IMG/VR virus record: IMGVR_UViG_3300009079_000097
Coordinates: 1-27,767 of that record
DNA from: a virus
Reading direction: 5' to 3' (one strand)
DNA length: 27,767 nucleotides
Shown in pieces: positions 1 through 8,800 of the stretch. Positions within the stretch are counted from its first letter, which is position 1; each line of letters begins with the position of its first letter. A program made the translations under genes and the position numbers. A model generated the notes under the pieces. That model did not search any database. It saw only the letters and a list, made by a program, of their open reading frames with translations, and had not been told where the DNA came from.

Positions 1-1308
1 AATTGCTTGACCTTCTGCTTCGCTGTTCATTAAGTATGCTGGTTCTGCAGATATAACACCAATGCAATGACTACTTGTCTTTGCCGCTGTAGTTTCAGCT
101 TCTCCGCCTACGCACATTGCTGTGCCTACTGGATACTCTTGGTCTGTTGTATATTTTTCTGCTAAGTCAGCATATCTTGCACTTGTTGATACACCGTTAA
201 ATACGTTTGCTGATATGTTACCACTTGAGTCACGCACTGCAACTGTGTTGTTTGTTGCGTTTATGTCACCTGTTCTATAGTTTGAACCAACTTGTAGTGC
301 AATCGCTTGTGTTGCTAATCCGTTAAATGAAGTTGCATACATGTTTCTCCATTTATAGTTTGAATCACCAATGTCATACGTTGCTGTAGTTGTTGGAATA
401 AGTCCAGTTGCTTGAACATGGAATGTTTCTGTTGTTACACCACCACTTGACTTAACTCTAAATCTAATTTTCTGTCCAACTGTGTTATCAATAACACCTT
501 CGTTTCCAGCACCTGCTGTATCAATGAAAACTGCTAAGTCGTTTGCCGCACCTACTGTAAATCCTGCGTCTGCAAACCTTACAATTTCACCAAATGAACT
601 TTCTTGTCCTGGCGTATTTTGTACAAAGTTTGCCGCTATAACACCGCCTAATGCTTCAGCATTAGTTGCTGTACCATGGAATCTATGTGCCAAGCTAGTA
701 ACACCATTTGCTGAACTAGTTGTATTTCTTAGGGTAAGTCCTTGACGTACTACATCAAAACCAGATATAACGTTTGCTGGATCAGTAGTATCAATAGTAA
801 ATTCTGAGTTGCTAACAATAAAAACAACACCATCATCAACAGTACCTTTAATAATAGTTCTGTTTACTTGGTTGCTATCACGTACCTGTGCAGTAACCAT
901 AGCACTAACTGTTTCACCAATAGATTGTGGACCAATTAGGACAAATCCACCATCGGAGTTCTGTGCATATAGTTGATTATTGCTAGTATCCCACCAAAAA
1001 TCACCTGTTGTTAAACCAACTGGCTGTGTTGTGGAAATTTCAGCTCCACCTGTTGTTCTAAACTTAGTTCCGTCATAGAACTTTAATTTTTTTAATGAAT
1101 TATCAAACCAAATCTGTCCAGATAGTGGACCTGCTGGTTGATTTGCACTAGAAAAGTTTTCTAGTAAATGGATAAAGTTTTCGTTTTGAATCTCACCATA
1201 TCCAGCATAGTTCTTACCTACTAATTTAAGTGAAGTACTCTGGTCAATGGTGCCGTCTTCAACCGTTACTAACGACCCTCCATTTGTTAAATTTATTACG
1301 TATGCCAT
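1..1308 (-). CDS. Tail-fibre-type structural protein, third of three paralogues (3' end beyond the window)
   Basis: The frame is open from an ATG at 1308-1306 to the left edge (436 codons), so the C-terminus is missing. AGGGG at 1320-1316 lies 7 bases before the ATG and a late-promoter-like TATAAATA lies just upstream, so the start is well supported. The first ~130 residues match the two upstream fibre genes (MAY-INxT start, GKNYxGYGE, NENF, LLENF, PLSGQIWFD, DFWWDTSNNQLY). Toward the visible end comes a block common in marine phage fibres: YDIGDSNYKWRNMYATSFNG, then SARYADLAEKY and a cysteine-containing stretch (GTAMCVGGEAE, HCIGVISAEPAY). No collar domain or enzyme motif is visible. Role inferred: a virion fibre or appendage subunit. 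The receptor-binding end, or a self-cleaving chaperone domain, could lie beyond the edge. Confidence 0.87.
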   Translation of the reverse strand, partial: MAYVINLTNGGSLVTVEDGTIDQSTSLKLVGKNYAGYGEIQNENFIHLLENFSSANQPAGPLSGQIWFDNSLKKLKFYDGTKFRTTGGAEISTTQPVGLTTGDFWWDTSNNQLYAQNSDGGFVLIGPQSIGETVSAMVTAQVRDSNQVNRTIIKGTVDDGVVFIVSNSEFTIDTTDPANVISGFDVVRQGLTLRNTTSSANGVTSLAHRFHGTATNAEALGGVIAANFVQNTPGQESSFGEIVRFADAGFTVGAANDLAVFIDTAGAGNEGVIDNTVGQKIRFRVKSSGGVTTETFHVQATGLIPTTTATYDIGDSNYKWRNMYATSFNGLATQAIALQVGSNYRTGDINATNNTVAVRDSSGNISANVFNGVSTSARYADLAEKYTTDQEYPVGTAMCVGGEAETTAAKTSSHCIGVISAEPAYLMNSEAEGQAI

Positions 1309-1334
1309 TTATAAACCCCTAATTGTGTTATATG

Positions 1335-1342
1335 TATTTATA
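1335..1342 (-). promoter_or_regulatory. T4-like late promoter element (TATAAATA) upstream of the leftmost fibre gene
   Basis: The minus strand reads GGTATAAATACATATAAC here. This is an exact TATAAATA, the T4 late-promoter -10 box read by host RNA polymerase with phage sigma gp55. It overlaps the stop codon of the 613-aa gene and leaves 26 bases to the next ATG. Initiation about 6 bases downstream would give a ~21-base leader containing AGGGG. The extended core ATAAATACA recurs at the two other sites in this window. Promoter activity is inferred from sequence and position only. Confidence 0.62.
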
Positions 1343-3179
1343 CCAAAGCGCCTGGAGTTAAGTCTTGCACATATCCCCATGCTCCTGAACTTACTCTAAA
1401 TAATTTTAGTGTTCTTGTTACTGTAGATGTAATGTTACCAGTAGCATCATTAAATGTAGCACTTTGAATAACACTTACAGACCCATCATCATTGCCGCTG
1501 TTGTCTTTTTGCTGTACAAGTGTTGTACTTTCGTTAAATGCTGTGTTCAAAGCTGATCCAGTTAGTGTTGCTGTAGCACCTGTAGTAGTTGTACAGTGAA
1601 TTCTAGCTTCTGTACCATCTTGTTTAGTTGATGCAGGTGAAATATCATTTAAAATAGTGGCAATATTCGTATGCTGTTGGCTAGTACCTGCTGTACCTAG
1701 TCCTGTAACGTCTAATGCTAGTGCTAATACTTCTAAATTAATACTACTATCAACATATGCTTTAGTTGCAACGTCTTGATCTGCTGTTGGGTCACTAACA
1801 TTTCTAATCTGCCTTGCTGTAACAAGGTTAATATTGCCTGCCGCAGTTAAGTTTATACCATTACCACTACCATCAACTGTTGTTGTAGTTAGGTTGTTAC
1901 CGCCTGTAAAACTAAAACTACCAATGTTAGCTGATGTTAACGCACCAATACTTGTAATACCAACACCTGCTGATCCTGTAATAATATCAACACCATTAAA
2001 TTTAAGTGAACTTCCGCCTGTTAAGTTAAGACTAACATTTGACGTAAATGCATTTGTTGAGTTACGCCATAAAAATTCTTTAGTACCGTTTGACGATGCT
2101 ATTGTAAATCCAGCTTGATCAACTCCTGTGTCATCTAATAATGTACTGTCGTCACCTTTTGCAAGTTCGATACTTTTATCTCTTACCAATAATGTTTGTA
2201 CATCAATACTAGTAGTATCACCATCAATAATTAAGTCTCCTGCAACACGCATGTTGCCACCAACATCTAATGTTTGTGTTGGACTTGTATTATAGATACC
2301 AATTCTATTGTTAGTAGAATCAATTGTCATTGCATCAGTTTTACCGCTACTTGTGGTCATTCTAAATGTGTAATTTTGATTACTAACATTATTTTCGTTT
2401 ACAACACCTTCTGATGTTACTTTTACAACGTTGTTATCTGTTAGTCCTACTGTAAGTCCATTGTTGTTTCTAACTGTTAACGCACCAGATGTTGCATCAT
2501 CTGAGTCACTAGCAAGGAACTGTGCCGCTGTTCTTGATATATTATTACTATCAACTAGTGCTGATGTTCTTGATGCTGTACCAGCAAAAATAAAGTCTGC
2601 ATCAACAACGTTAAATCCTTTAACAACGTTACCTGTAAATCCGGGAATAGTATCTACGTTTTGTGGTATAAATGCAACTTTACTCCATAAACCTACAAAT
2701 GATCCGCCAATCCAATATTTTACAATAGTTCTACTTGTACCTGTTTGGTCAAGTACTGTAATTACTTCAGGTCCAGACTTACCTTGGAATGCATTGTAAA
2801 TTGGTCCTGCTAGTTCTAAGTCTGTTCCGTCAAAGAAATAAAGCTGATTTGCATCATTATTAATCCACATGTCGCCAGCAACCATTGTTGGCTGTGTAGG
2901 TTGTACAATTGGTCCACCGCCTGTAGTCCAGTCAGTGCCTGTGTAAACTTTTATCCTACTGTTTGATGTATCCCACCAAATTTGTCCTGCAAGTGGATTA
3001 GCCGGAGAAGAAACGTTTGCAAAATTTTCTAACATTTTAACAAAGTTTTCGTTTATACTTTCGCCAAATCCTGTGTAGTTTTTACCAATTAGTGTGATAT
3101 CAGTAGTTGCTACGTCAATCTGTCCATCTGCTAGGTTAACAAGTAATGCACCACTAGTCTTATTAATTTGATATGCCAT
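1338..3179 (-). CDS. Tail-fibre-type structural protein, 613 aa, second paralogue
   Basis: The start is fixed by AGGGGG (3190-3185) 5 bases before the ATG and by tight coupling: one base separates it from the stop of the 693-aa gene (TAATATG). Residues 1-130 are the shared fibre module (MAYQINKTSG, GKNYTGFGE, NENFVKMLENFA, GQIWWDTSN, GDMWINNDANQLYFFDG). The middle has the phage-fibre motif RIGIYNTSPTQTLDVGG followed by VAGDLIIDGD and LLVRDKSIELAKGDD, then a Gly/Thr/Asn-rich beta region and DVATKAYVDSSI. The C-terminal ~120 residues are Thr/Ser-rich and end in SGAWGYVQDL. There is no collar domain, HxH motif or catalytic motif. Likely a trimeric beta-structured fibre or appendage. Its C-terminus is unrelated to those of its two paralogues, as expected if it binds a different receptor or partner. 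The exact structural position is unknown. Confidence 0.9.
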   Translation of the reverse strand: MAYQINKTSGALLVNLADGQIDVATTDITLIGKNYTGFGESINENFVKMLENFANVSSPANPLAGQIWWDTSNSRIKVYTGTDWTTGGGPIVQPTQPTMVAGDMWINNDANQLYFFDGTDLELAGPIYNAFQGKSGPEVITVLDQTGTSRTIVKYWIGGSFVGLWSKVAFIPQNVDTIPGFTGNVVKGFNVVDADFIFAGTASRTSALVDSNNISRTAAQFLASDSDDATSGALTVRNNNGLTVGLTDNNVVKVTSEGVVNENNVSNQNYTFRMTTSSGKTDAMTIDSTNNRIGIYNTSPTQTLDVGGNMRVAGDLIIDGDTTSIDVQTLLVRDKSIELAKGDDSTLLDDTGVDQAGFTIASSNGTKEFLWRNSTNAFTSNVSLNLTGGSSLKFNGVDIITGSAGVGITSIGALTSANIGSFSFTGGNNLTTTTVDGSGNGINLTAAGNINLVTARQIRNVSDPTADQDVATKAYVDSSINLEVLALALDVTGLGTAGTSQQHTNIATILNDISPASTKQDGTEARIHCTTTTGATATLTGSALNTAFNESTTLVQQKDNSGNDDGSVSVIQSATFNDATGNITSTVTRTLKLFRVSSGAWGYVQDLTPGALV

Positions 3180-3180
3180 A

Positions 3181-5262
3181 TTAGCCCCCTACTCCTGTAT
3201 AGATAATATATTTGACTGTTAAGAACGGATTCATAACATTATACGGAGTTCCAAGTTCTGTAATATCAAACGTTTCAAATTCTTCTAGTCCTGTATTACT
3301 ATTATAAACAATGTTTCTTCTGTTAAGTAATCCACCACTTGAAGTTCTTGCTTGGCCTGCGCCTGATCCTGTTGGTGCATCATATGGAATAGTATCAGCA
3401 TCTTGTTGTGCACCACTATCATCTAGTATAACATAGAACTGAGCACCTTTTGGTGATCTTAAATCGTGTTCGTGTTCTGGTAAGTTTTTAACGTCAATTG
3501 CTCTACTTTCAACTCCTGATGCTAGTCCAACTGTATCAGCGTTAACATCTGATACTCTATTAGCACTCGACCCGCCCATGTTATCAGCACCTAATGGAAA
3601 TCTACCTCTAAAGTCTGGTAGTCCAAAAAAGCCTGATGCAACTTGACTTTGGTCTTTAAATTGATATTGTATAGCATTGTATAAACTTAAATAATCAGCA
3701 ATTCTAATTTCTGTACCATCACACAATACCCAACCTGCTGGAGTGTTAACTCCACCAAACGGTACAATAGTTCCAACTGGTATAACCGGAACACTACTAA
3801 CTAGTGCCGCTTGTGAAATCTTAAACACACCTGTGTCATCACCTGAGATTCTGTTAATAATAATTTCATCATCTGTGTTAGGTGTTGTAGCAAGTGTCTT
3901 GTTAGCAATAAACGTATTACTAATTGCTGTGTTAAATGTTTTTGTAGTTCCGCCAATTTGTCCATCAAATGTAATTTGATTAGAACTTACATCTCCGGAT
4001 AGTTGGAATGTTGATGCACTTGTAAGTTTATTAGCATTTGCCGCTCCACCTGTAACTGTACCTGTAATATTACCAATTAAGTTACCTCTAAATTCAACTG
4101 CATGTACTGCTGACCAACGTTTGTCGCTTGTACCTAAGGAATATTGTTGTGTTGCAATTGGTGTTACTGCACCTACTATGCTTGATCCTGCAACATTTAA
4201 GTCTGTACCAACAAATAACTTTTTAGCAATACCAACACCACCGCTAATTTTAACTGCTCCAGTTCCAATACTTGCACTATCTGTTGTGCCTTGTACAATT
4301 AAGTTTGTACTTGCTTGTATAGAACCTGCTACGTCTAGTGCTTCTGCAGGTGATAGTGTGTTAATACCGACCTTTTCAGTTGAGTCAATTCTAATAACAT
4401 TTTTCTGTACACCTAAGTTATTAACTTTAAAGTCAATTGGTGCACCTGATGTTAAATTAGTAACAACACCTGATGTACCTTGCACATCAAATGTAACAAT
4501 AGCATCCTGTCCTACTTGTATTCCTGAGTTATTACTAATTGTTAATTTTTGTGATGATGTACTTGCTACGTCTGATCTTAAAAAGTTACTTGCCGCAACA
4601 CTTGCTCCTGATACAACTAAGTTTTCTGCTTTTTCACTTGTACCAAGATACTTTGCTATTCCGTCTCCGCCAATATTTGCTGACGATAAGTTCAAGCCAG
4701 GCTGAATAATTGTAAATCCTGGGATTGTACTCTTAGGTTGGAATGTTCTTGTTGAATAAATTGCAATAGGATTGCCGCCTACTTCAAGTTGTAGTATAGT
4801 ATAAAGTACTTCGTCTTTACCTGTTACTACAACAGGCTTTGCGCCTGTTAATAAACCATCACTGTATTCTGGTCCAACTAGTGTCCAACCACTACCTGTA
4901 AAAATATATAACTGATTGTTGTCTGTGTCTGACCAAAGGTCGCCTTGTAGTGCATTTGATACGTCTGGTGCTGTGTTTCCTTTTTTAAGTCCACTAGCGT
5001 TAACCCAACCTGTACCATCGTATAGTTTAAGTGTATCAATTCCTGTTGAACTGTCGTACCATAACTGTCCTTGTATCGGATTTCTTGGTGCTGATGTATT
5101 AGCAAAGTTTTCTAATTGCTTTAAAAAGTTTTCGGCAATAACTGACCCATAACTAGTAGTGTTACGTCCAGGAATATCTAGACTTGTTTGCTGATTAATT
5201 GTACTATCTTCAATTGAGATAGTTCCCTTATTCGTGTCTGAGTAGTTAATTGTATATGCCAT
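3181..5262 (-). CDS. Tail fibre with C-terminal phage tail-collar domain, short-tail-fibre (gp12)-like, 693 aa
   Basis: The ATG at 5262 overlaps the stop of the 203-aa gene by one base (TAATG); CGGGG lies 11 bases upstream. Residues 1-133 are the shared fibre module (ENFLKQLENFANTSAP, GQLWYDSS, NNQLYIFTGSGW). Around residue 300 is VGINTLSPAEALDVAG. Around 370 is QYSLGTSDKRWSAVHAVEF. A tail-collar domain follows: PVGTIVPFGG, PAGWVLCDGTEI (about 495-520), then GLPDFRGRFPLGADNMGG (about 540-560). An HxH motif in PEHEHD (about 597) recalls the metal-binding HxH of T4 gp12, and the end MNPFLTVKYIIYTG is typical of the family. Role by family: baseplate fibre that binds the cell surface. The N-terminal module differs from T4 gp12, so a long-fibre or side-fibre role is possible. 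Confidence 0.92.
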   Translation of the reverse strand: MAYTINYSDTNKGTISIEDSTINQQTSLDIPGRNTTSYGSVIAENFLKQLENFANTSAPRNPIQGQLWYDSSTGIDTLKLYDGTGWVNASGLKKGNTAPDVSNALQGDLWSDTDNNQLYIFTGSGWTLVGPEYSDGLLTGAKPVVVTGKDEVLYTILQLEVGGNPIAIYSTRTFQPKSTIPGFTIIQPGLNLSSANIGGDGIAKYLGTSEKAENLVVSGASVAASNFLRSDVASTSSQKLTISNNSGIQVGQDAIVTFDVQGTSGVVTNLTSGAPIDFKVNNLGVQKNVIRIDSTEKVGINTLSPAEALDVAGSIQASTNLIVQGTTDSASIGTGAVKISGGVGIAKKLFVGTDLNVAGSSIVGAVTPIATQQYSLGTSDKRWSAVHAVEFRGNLIGNITGTVTGGAANANKLTSASTFQLSGDVSSNQITFDGQIGGTTKTFNTAISNTFIANKTLATTPNTDDEIIINRISGDDTGVFKISQAALVSSVPVIPVGTIVPFGGVNTPAGWVLCDGTEIRIADYLSLYNAIQYQFKDQSQVASGFFGLPDFRGRFPLGADNMGGSSANRVSDVNADTVGLASGVESRAIDVKNLPEHEHDLRSPKGAQFYVILDDSGAQQDADTIPYDAPTGSGAGQARTSSGGLLNRRNIVYNSNTGLEEFETFDITELGTPYNVMNPFLTVKYIIYTGVGG

Positions 5263-5873
5263 TATTCGTTAAACCCCGATAAACTTTGTACACGCACAGT
5301 ATAATCAATTTGGATAAGTCTATTCAAACTCTTTTGTACTGGGTGGAAAATTACATGTGTTAACAGTCTACCTTGTCCTGATGGTAGATAACTTACTAAT
5401 CCTAATTCATCAAATACATATAAACTATCAGCATTAGTTGCATTGTCAATAGCATCTTGTCCTGATGGTTCACCGTAATCAAGCAAACAACTAACAACGA
5501 TATCTGTATAGTTAGTGCCACTTACATGCCTTGATTCAATTTTGTTTCTTGCAGGATCTGTGTTATTAACACTTCTATCATCAACAACTTTAATAAACGT
5601 TTGGTTATAAAGGCTAGCATTAGTACCTGTACTGTTAGGTGTTAGGTATGTAATAATTCCAGTTGGGTCAATACTAGTTCCTCCGTTGCCAAATGCCATT
5701 TGATAAATGGTACCTTGCCCTGCATTAGCTAAACTTTCTGCAAGAGATATACTCATGTTCTCATAGTGGATAGCATTACGTTTATCGACTATAACTTCGC
5801 CCGTTTCAGGGTTAGAAATTTTAATATGTCCTTGGAGCATTACTCCGTTTTCTTCTTTTATGTTATCAATCAT
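5262..5873 (-). CDS. Conserved phage virion structural protein, unnamed, 203 aa
   Basis: The start follows AGGA (5884-5881) by 7 bases and a late-promoter-like box. The stop overlaps the ATG of the collar-fibre gene by one base, so the two are probably translated together. The first half is the informative part: LQGHIKISNPETGEVIVDKR, NAIHYENMSISLAESLAN, then TIYQMAFGNGGTSIDP. As I recall, this pattern recurs in an unnamed structural protein of T4-like marine phages; I cannot assign it to a T4 gene number. The rest is predicted beta-rich, ending RLIQIDYTVRVQSLSGF. There is no signal peptide, membrane segment or catalytic motif. Its place after the gene-7-position ORF and before the fibres corresponds to T4 genes 8-9. 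A baseplate-to-fibre connector is therefore a reasonable inference, but only that. Confidence 0.87.
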   Translation of the reverse strand: MIDNIKEENGVMLQGHIKISNPETGEVIVDKRNAIHYENMSISLAESLANAGQGTIYQMAFGNGGTSIDPTGIITYLTPNSTGTNASLYNQTFIKVVDDRSVNNTDPARNKIESRHVSGTNYTDIVVSCLLDYGEPSGQDAIDNATNADSLYVFDELGLVSYLPSGQGRLLTHVIFHPVQKSLNRLIQIDYTVRVQSLSGFNE

Positions 5874-5885
5874 ACCTTTGTCCTA

Positions 5886-5898
5886 TACTGTATTTATT
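5886..5898 (-). promoter_or_regulatory. T4-like late promoter element upstream of the 203-aa structural gene
   Basis: The minus strand reads AATAAATACAGTA, seven of eight bases matching TATAAATA. The same 13 bases occur upstream of gp6. It overlaps the stop codon of the giant ORF (5896-5894), and the next ATG is 17 bases past the box. The inferred leader is only about 12 bases, with AGGA near its very 5' end. Inferred to start a separate late transcript for the 203-aa gene and the fibres. Confidence 0.52.
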
Positions 5899-8800
5899 TG
5901 GGTAGCTCCACCTTTTCCGCCTTAAAGAAACGTGCTACCAAACTTTCCGCATCATTAAGTGAAATTCCTGGGTCTGTCCAGCGTTTTCCTTGTCTTCTGA
6001 CAATTTTTATGTTAGCATTCACTACTGGTGTATTTAACAGAGTTACACTTGCTGTTGTACCATCTACTGAAAACTCAGCTAGTGCTGTTTGATCAGCTTC
6101 GGGTGAATCTTGATCTAATGCTGGATTAAACACTTGTACTGCGTTTTTACGTAATCTTTTGCCTGCAACAAATACTTCAAACTCATTTACGCTTTTAGGA
6201 GTAAATGCTAATGGAAATACTGTTGTTGATCCGTCACCTATTTGTTCATCTACAATAGTTTGATCCATATATGGTGCTGTTTGTATTGGGCCTTGATTGT
6301 ATACATCACTACCTGCTTCGTGTATACTTGCAACACCAGTTCCTAATGTTCCTCTTTGTATTTGACGCAACACATTGCCTTGTTTAATCAAGTATTCAAT
6401 GCGTTCTCCATTAATAAACAAAATACCCGGAATACTACTATTCTTATCAGGCTGGCTTAGATTACTTGCATCATCTAAGAATATTTCTTTGTCAAATGTT
6501 GCTAAATCTTTTGCAAGTTTAAGTGGTGCAACATCTCCAAGTCGTTTATAAATGTTTCTATTTAAAATATCTTTAAACTGACTAAATCCAAACTTAGGAG
6601 TAATTTCTCCTTGAGAGCTAAATTGTATAACTTCAACTACATCATTATCTGCAAATGATCCGTTATATTTTACAAAGTTTCTATCATCTGTTAGTTTGTA
6701 ATCAACACTTGGTGTTTGTAGTATACCATTAATAGTTAACCAAACATATTGTGCATCAATTGCAGGATATCTTAATTTAACTAGCCCTGCTTTGATATGA
6801 TTAAACTGTATGTGGTCTTCTGTACCTACAGAAATTACACTTCTTGCAACAACATCAAAGTTCTGTCTTTCAAAGTCCATACTATCATGTTTGTTAAATG
6901 TATAAACAGTAAGTTTTTCGCCTTCAGCTGGTGCTGTAATTAATTGTAAGTTTGCTCCGCTGTCTACCCAAGTATTTTGATTGTTAATAACTTGTATATC
7001 ACCAAACGCATAATCACCGTCGGTGCGTAAGTAAACTTCTAAAATATCACCGTCAGCTCCAATTCCTGGCTCAAGTATAACACTACTATTTGCAGGACGT
7101 ATATTATATTCAACTGCAATAGTAAGTTCTACACCGTTAAGCAACACTAGTAAGTCTGAGTTATCAAAACTACCAATTGGTGTTTGCCATATTTCTAAGT
7201 AATATTCTCTTTGTAAAGCTGTTAACGAAAACTGCTGATTGTATCCAGGATTTAAAATTTTATTTCCTTGTTTAACAATCACATTATGACTATTTGGTTT
7301 TGCACTATACGGAGTTTTTGCTAGTGCAAATACTTTAGTACTTCCGTCGCCTGTAAATTCTGATGTTTCTATTTTACTAAACGAATCTACTGCTGTATAA
7401 ATTGCAAAATTGATCACACTATTATCTGGCGGTGGGCTACCAAATACAATCATTGCTTTTGGATCTTTTTCAGTACTATCACCACTTGACGCTAATATTG
7501 ATTCAACTAGTTCACCGTTAACTGTAGCATAAAAATCTAACTTCTTATCATAATGTACTTTAGTTATATAAGCAAGTGTACTGCCATCACCTCTAAACTC
7601 ATTTTGCTCTAAAGAGTTTTTACCGTTGCCGCTAATTGATAAAATATTTACATCTTGGTTTATGTTAGGAACTGTATTAAACTTAACTGTTTTAGTTCTA
7701 TAGTCTACAGTATACAGCGATTGAGATTGTATTATATCACCAACTTTAACAATTAAGCCATCTTTATTCTGTGGTTGGATACCAAAGTTATACGATCCTA
7801 TTATACCATCTGTTCTATAAGAATTACTTGATAATACACTGCCGCCATCTTTTGGTCTATGAAATACTCTAATATTTACTGTGTCTAACACTTGTCCCGG
7901 AACTTGTTCCTCAGGACCTTTTGATGTTGTTGGACTTATAAAGTCATCACCATCAATAATAATTTCTTCTGGGTTGATACCTCTTGCTGTGCTAAATGCT
8001 AAGTCGCCGCCTGTTAATACAGTATCATATGATCTTGGATCTGGTAAAAACGCTCCGTCTGAAGTAGTTTTTCTAAATACAAGTATATCTCCAGACCCTG
8101 TTGGAATATCTTCTTCATTAAGTACAATTATACTACTTGCTAAATCACCAGCATCGTCATATAATGCAACACCTGTTTGTCCGGCGCCTGTAATACTTGT
8201 TATTTTAGCATTAACATTTTTTTGACTTGCTGTTCCGTAATTAGGATCATCAATTCTTACACCGTTTTTATAAACATTGTAAATAGTTCCTGAAACTAAT
8301 GGACTAGCAAAATTTAATACTCGTGTACTATCATCACCAATCTGGAAAATTTCATCTTCAAATGTAGTATCAAATGTATCGTAAGTTGTTGTAAACCATT
8401 CATCTGAATCCCAACCACTACCTGTACCAAAGTTAAAGCTACTTACTTCTACTCCGCCGTAATCAATGCCTTCTATTAACTGTCCAAGATCGTTTCCGTA
8501 CATTCCAGTAGTTGGATTGTAGTACAAATTAATTCTATCTTGTGCTTGTAGTAGTTCAGGTGCTTTATTGTATGTAATAACGACTGTTTTACCTACTGCA
8601 AGTGCATTAGTAAATGTAATACGTCCTGAAGTTCGTGTATAACCTTTAGTAGTATCTTCAACATTACTAAATGCATACTCACTACGCAATGCTTCTAGTC
8701 CATCAACTGTAACTTTAATTTCAGTTGCTTTTAGTTGTACTGGCCATTTTAAATTAAATATCTGTTGATCAATAGTTGAAGTAAATGTTTCAGTTTCAAT

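Noticed and set aside
4121-4705. Plus-strand ORF of 194 codons, and similar plus-strand ORFs at 482-745, 2431-2799, 7881-8225 and 26399-26821
   Set aside because: All lie antisense inside well-supported minus-strand genes. Their products are Pro/Ser/Val/Thr-rich with no recognisable domain, as expected from reading repetitive fibre codons backwards.
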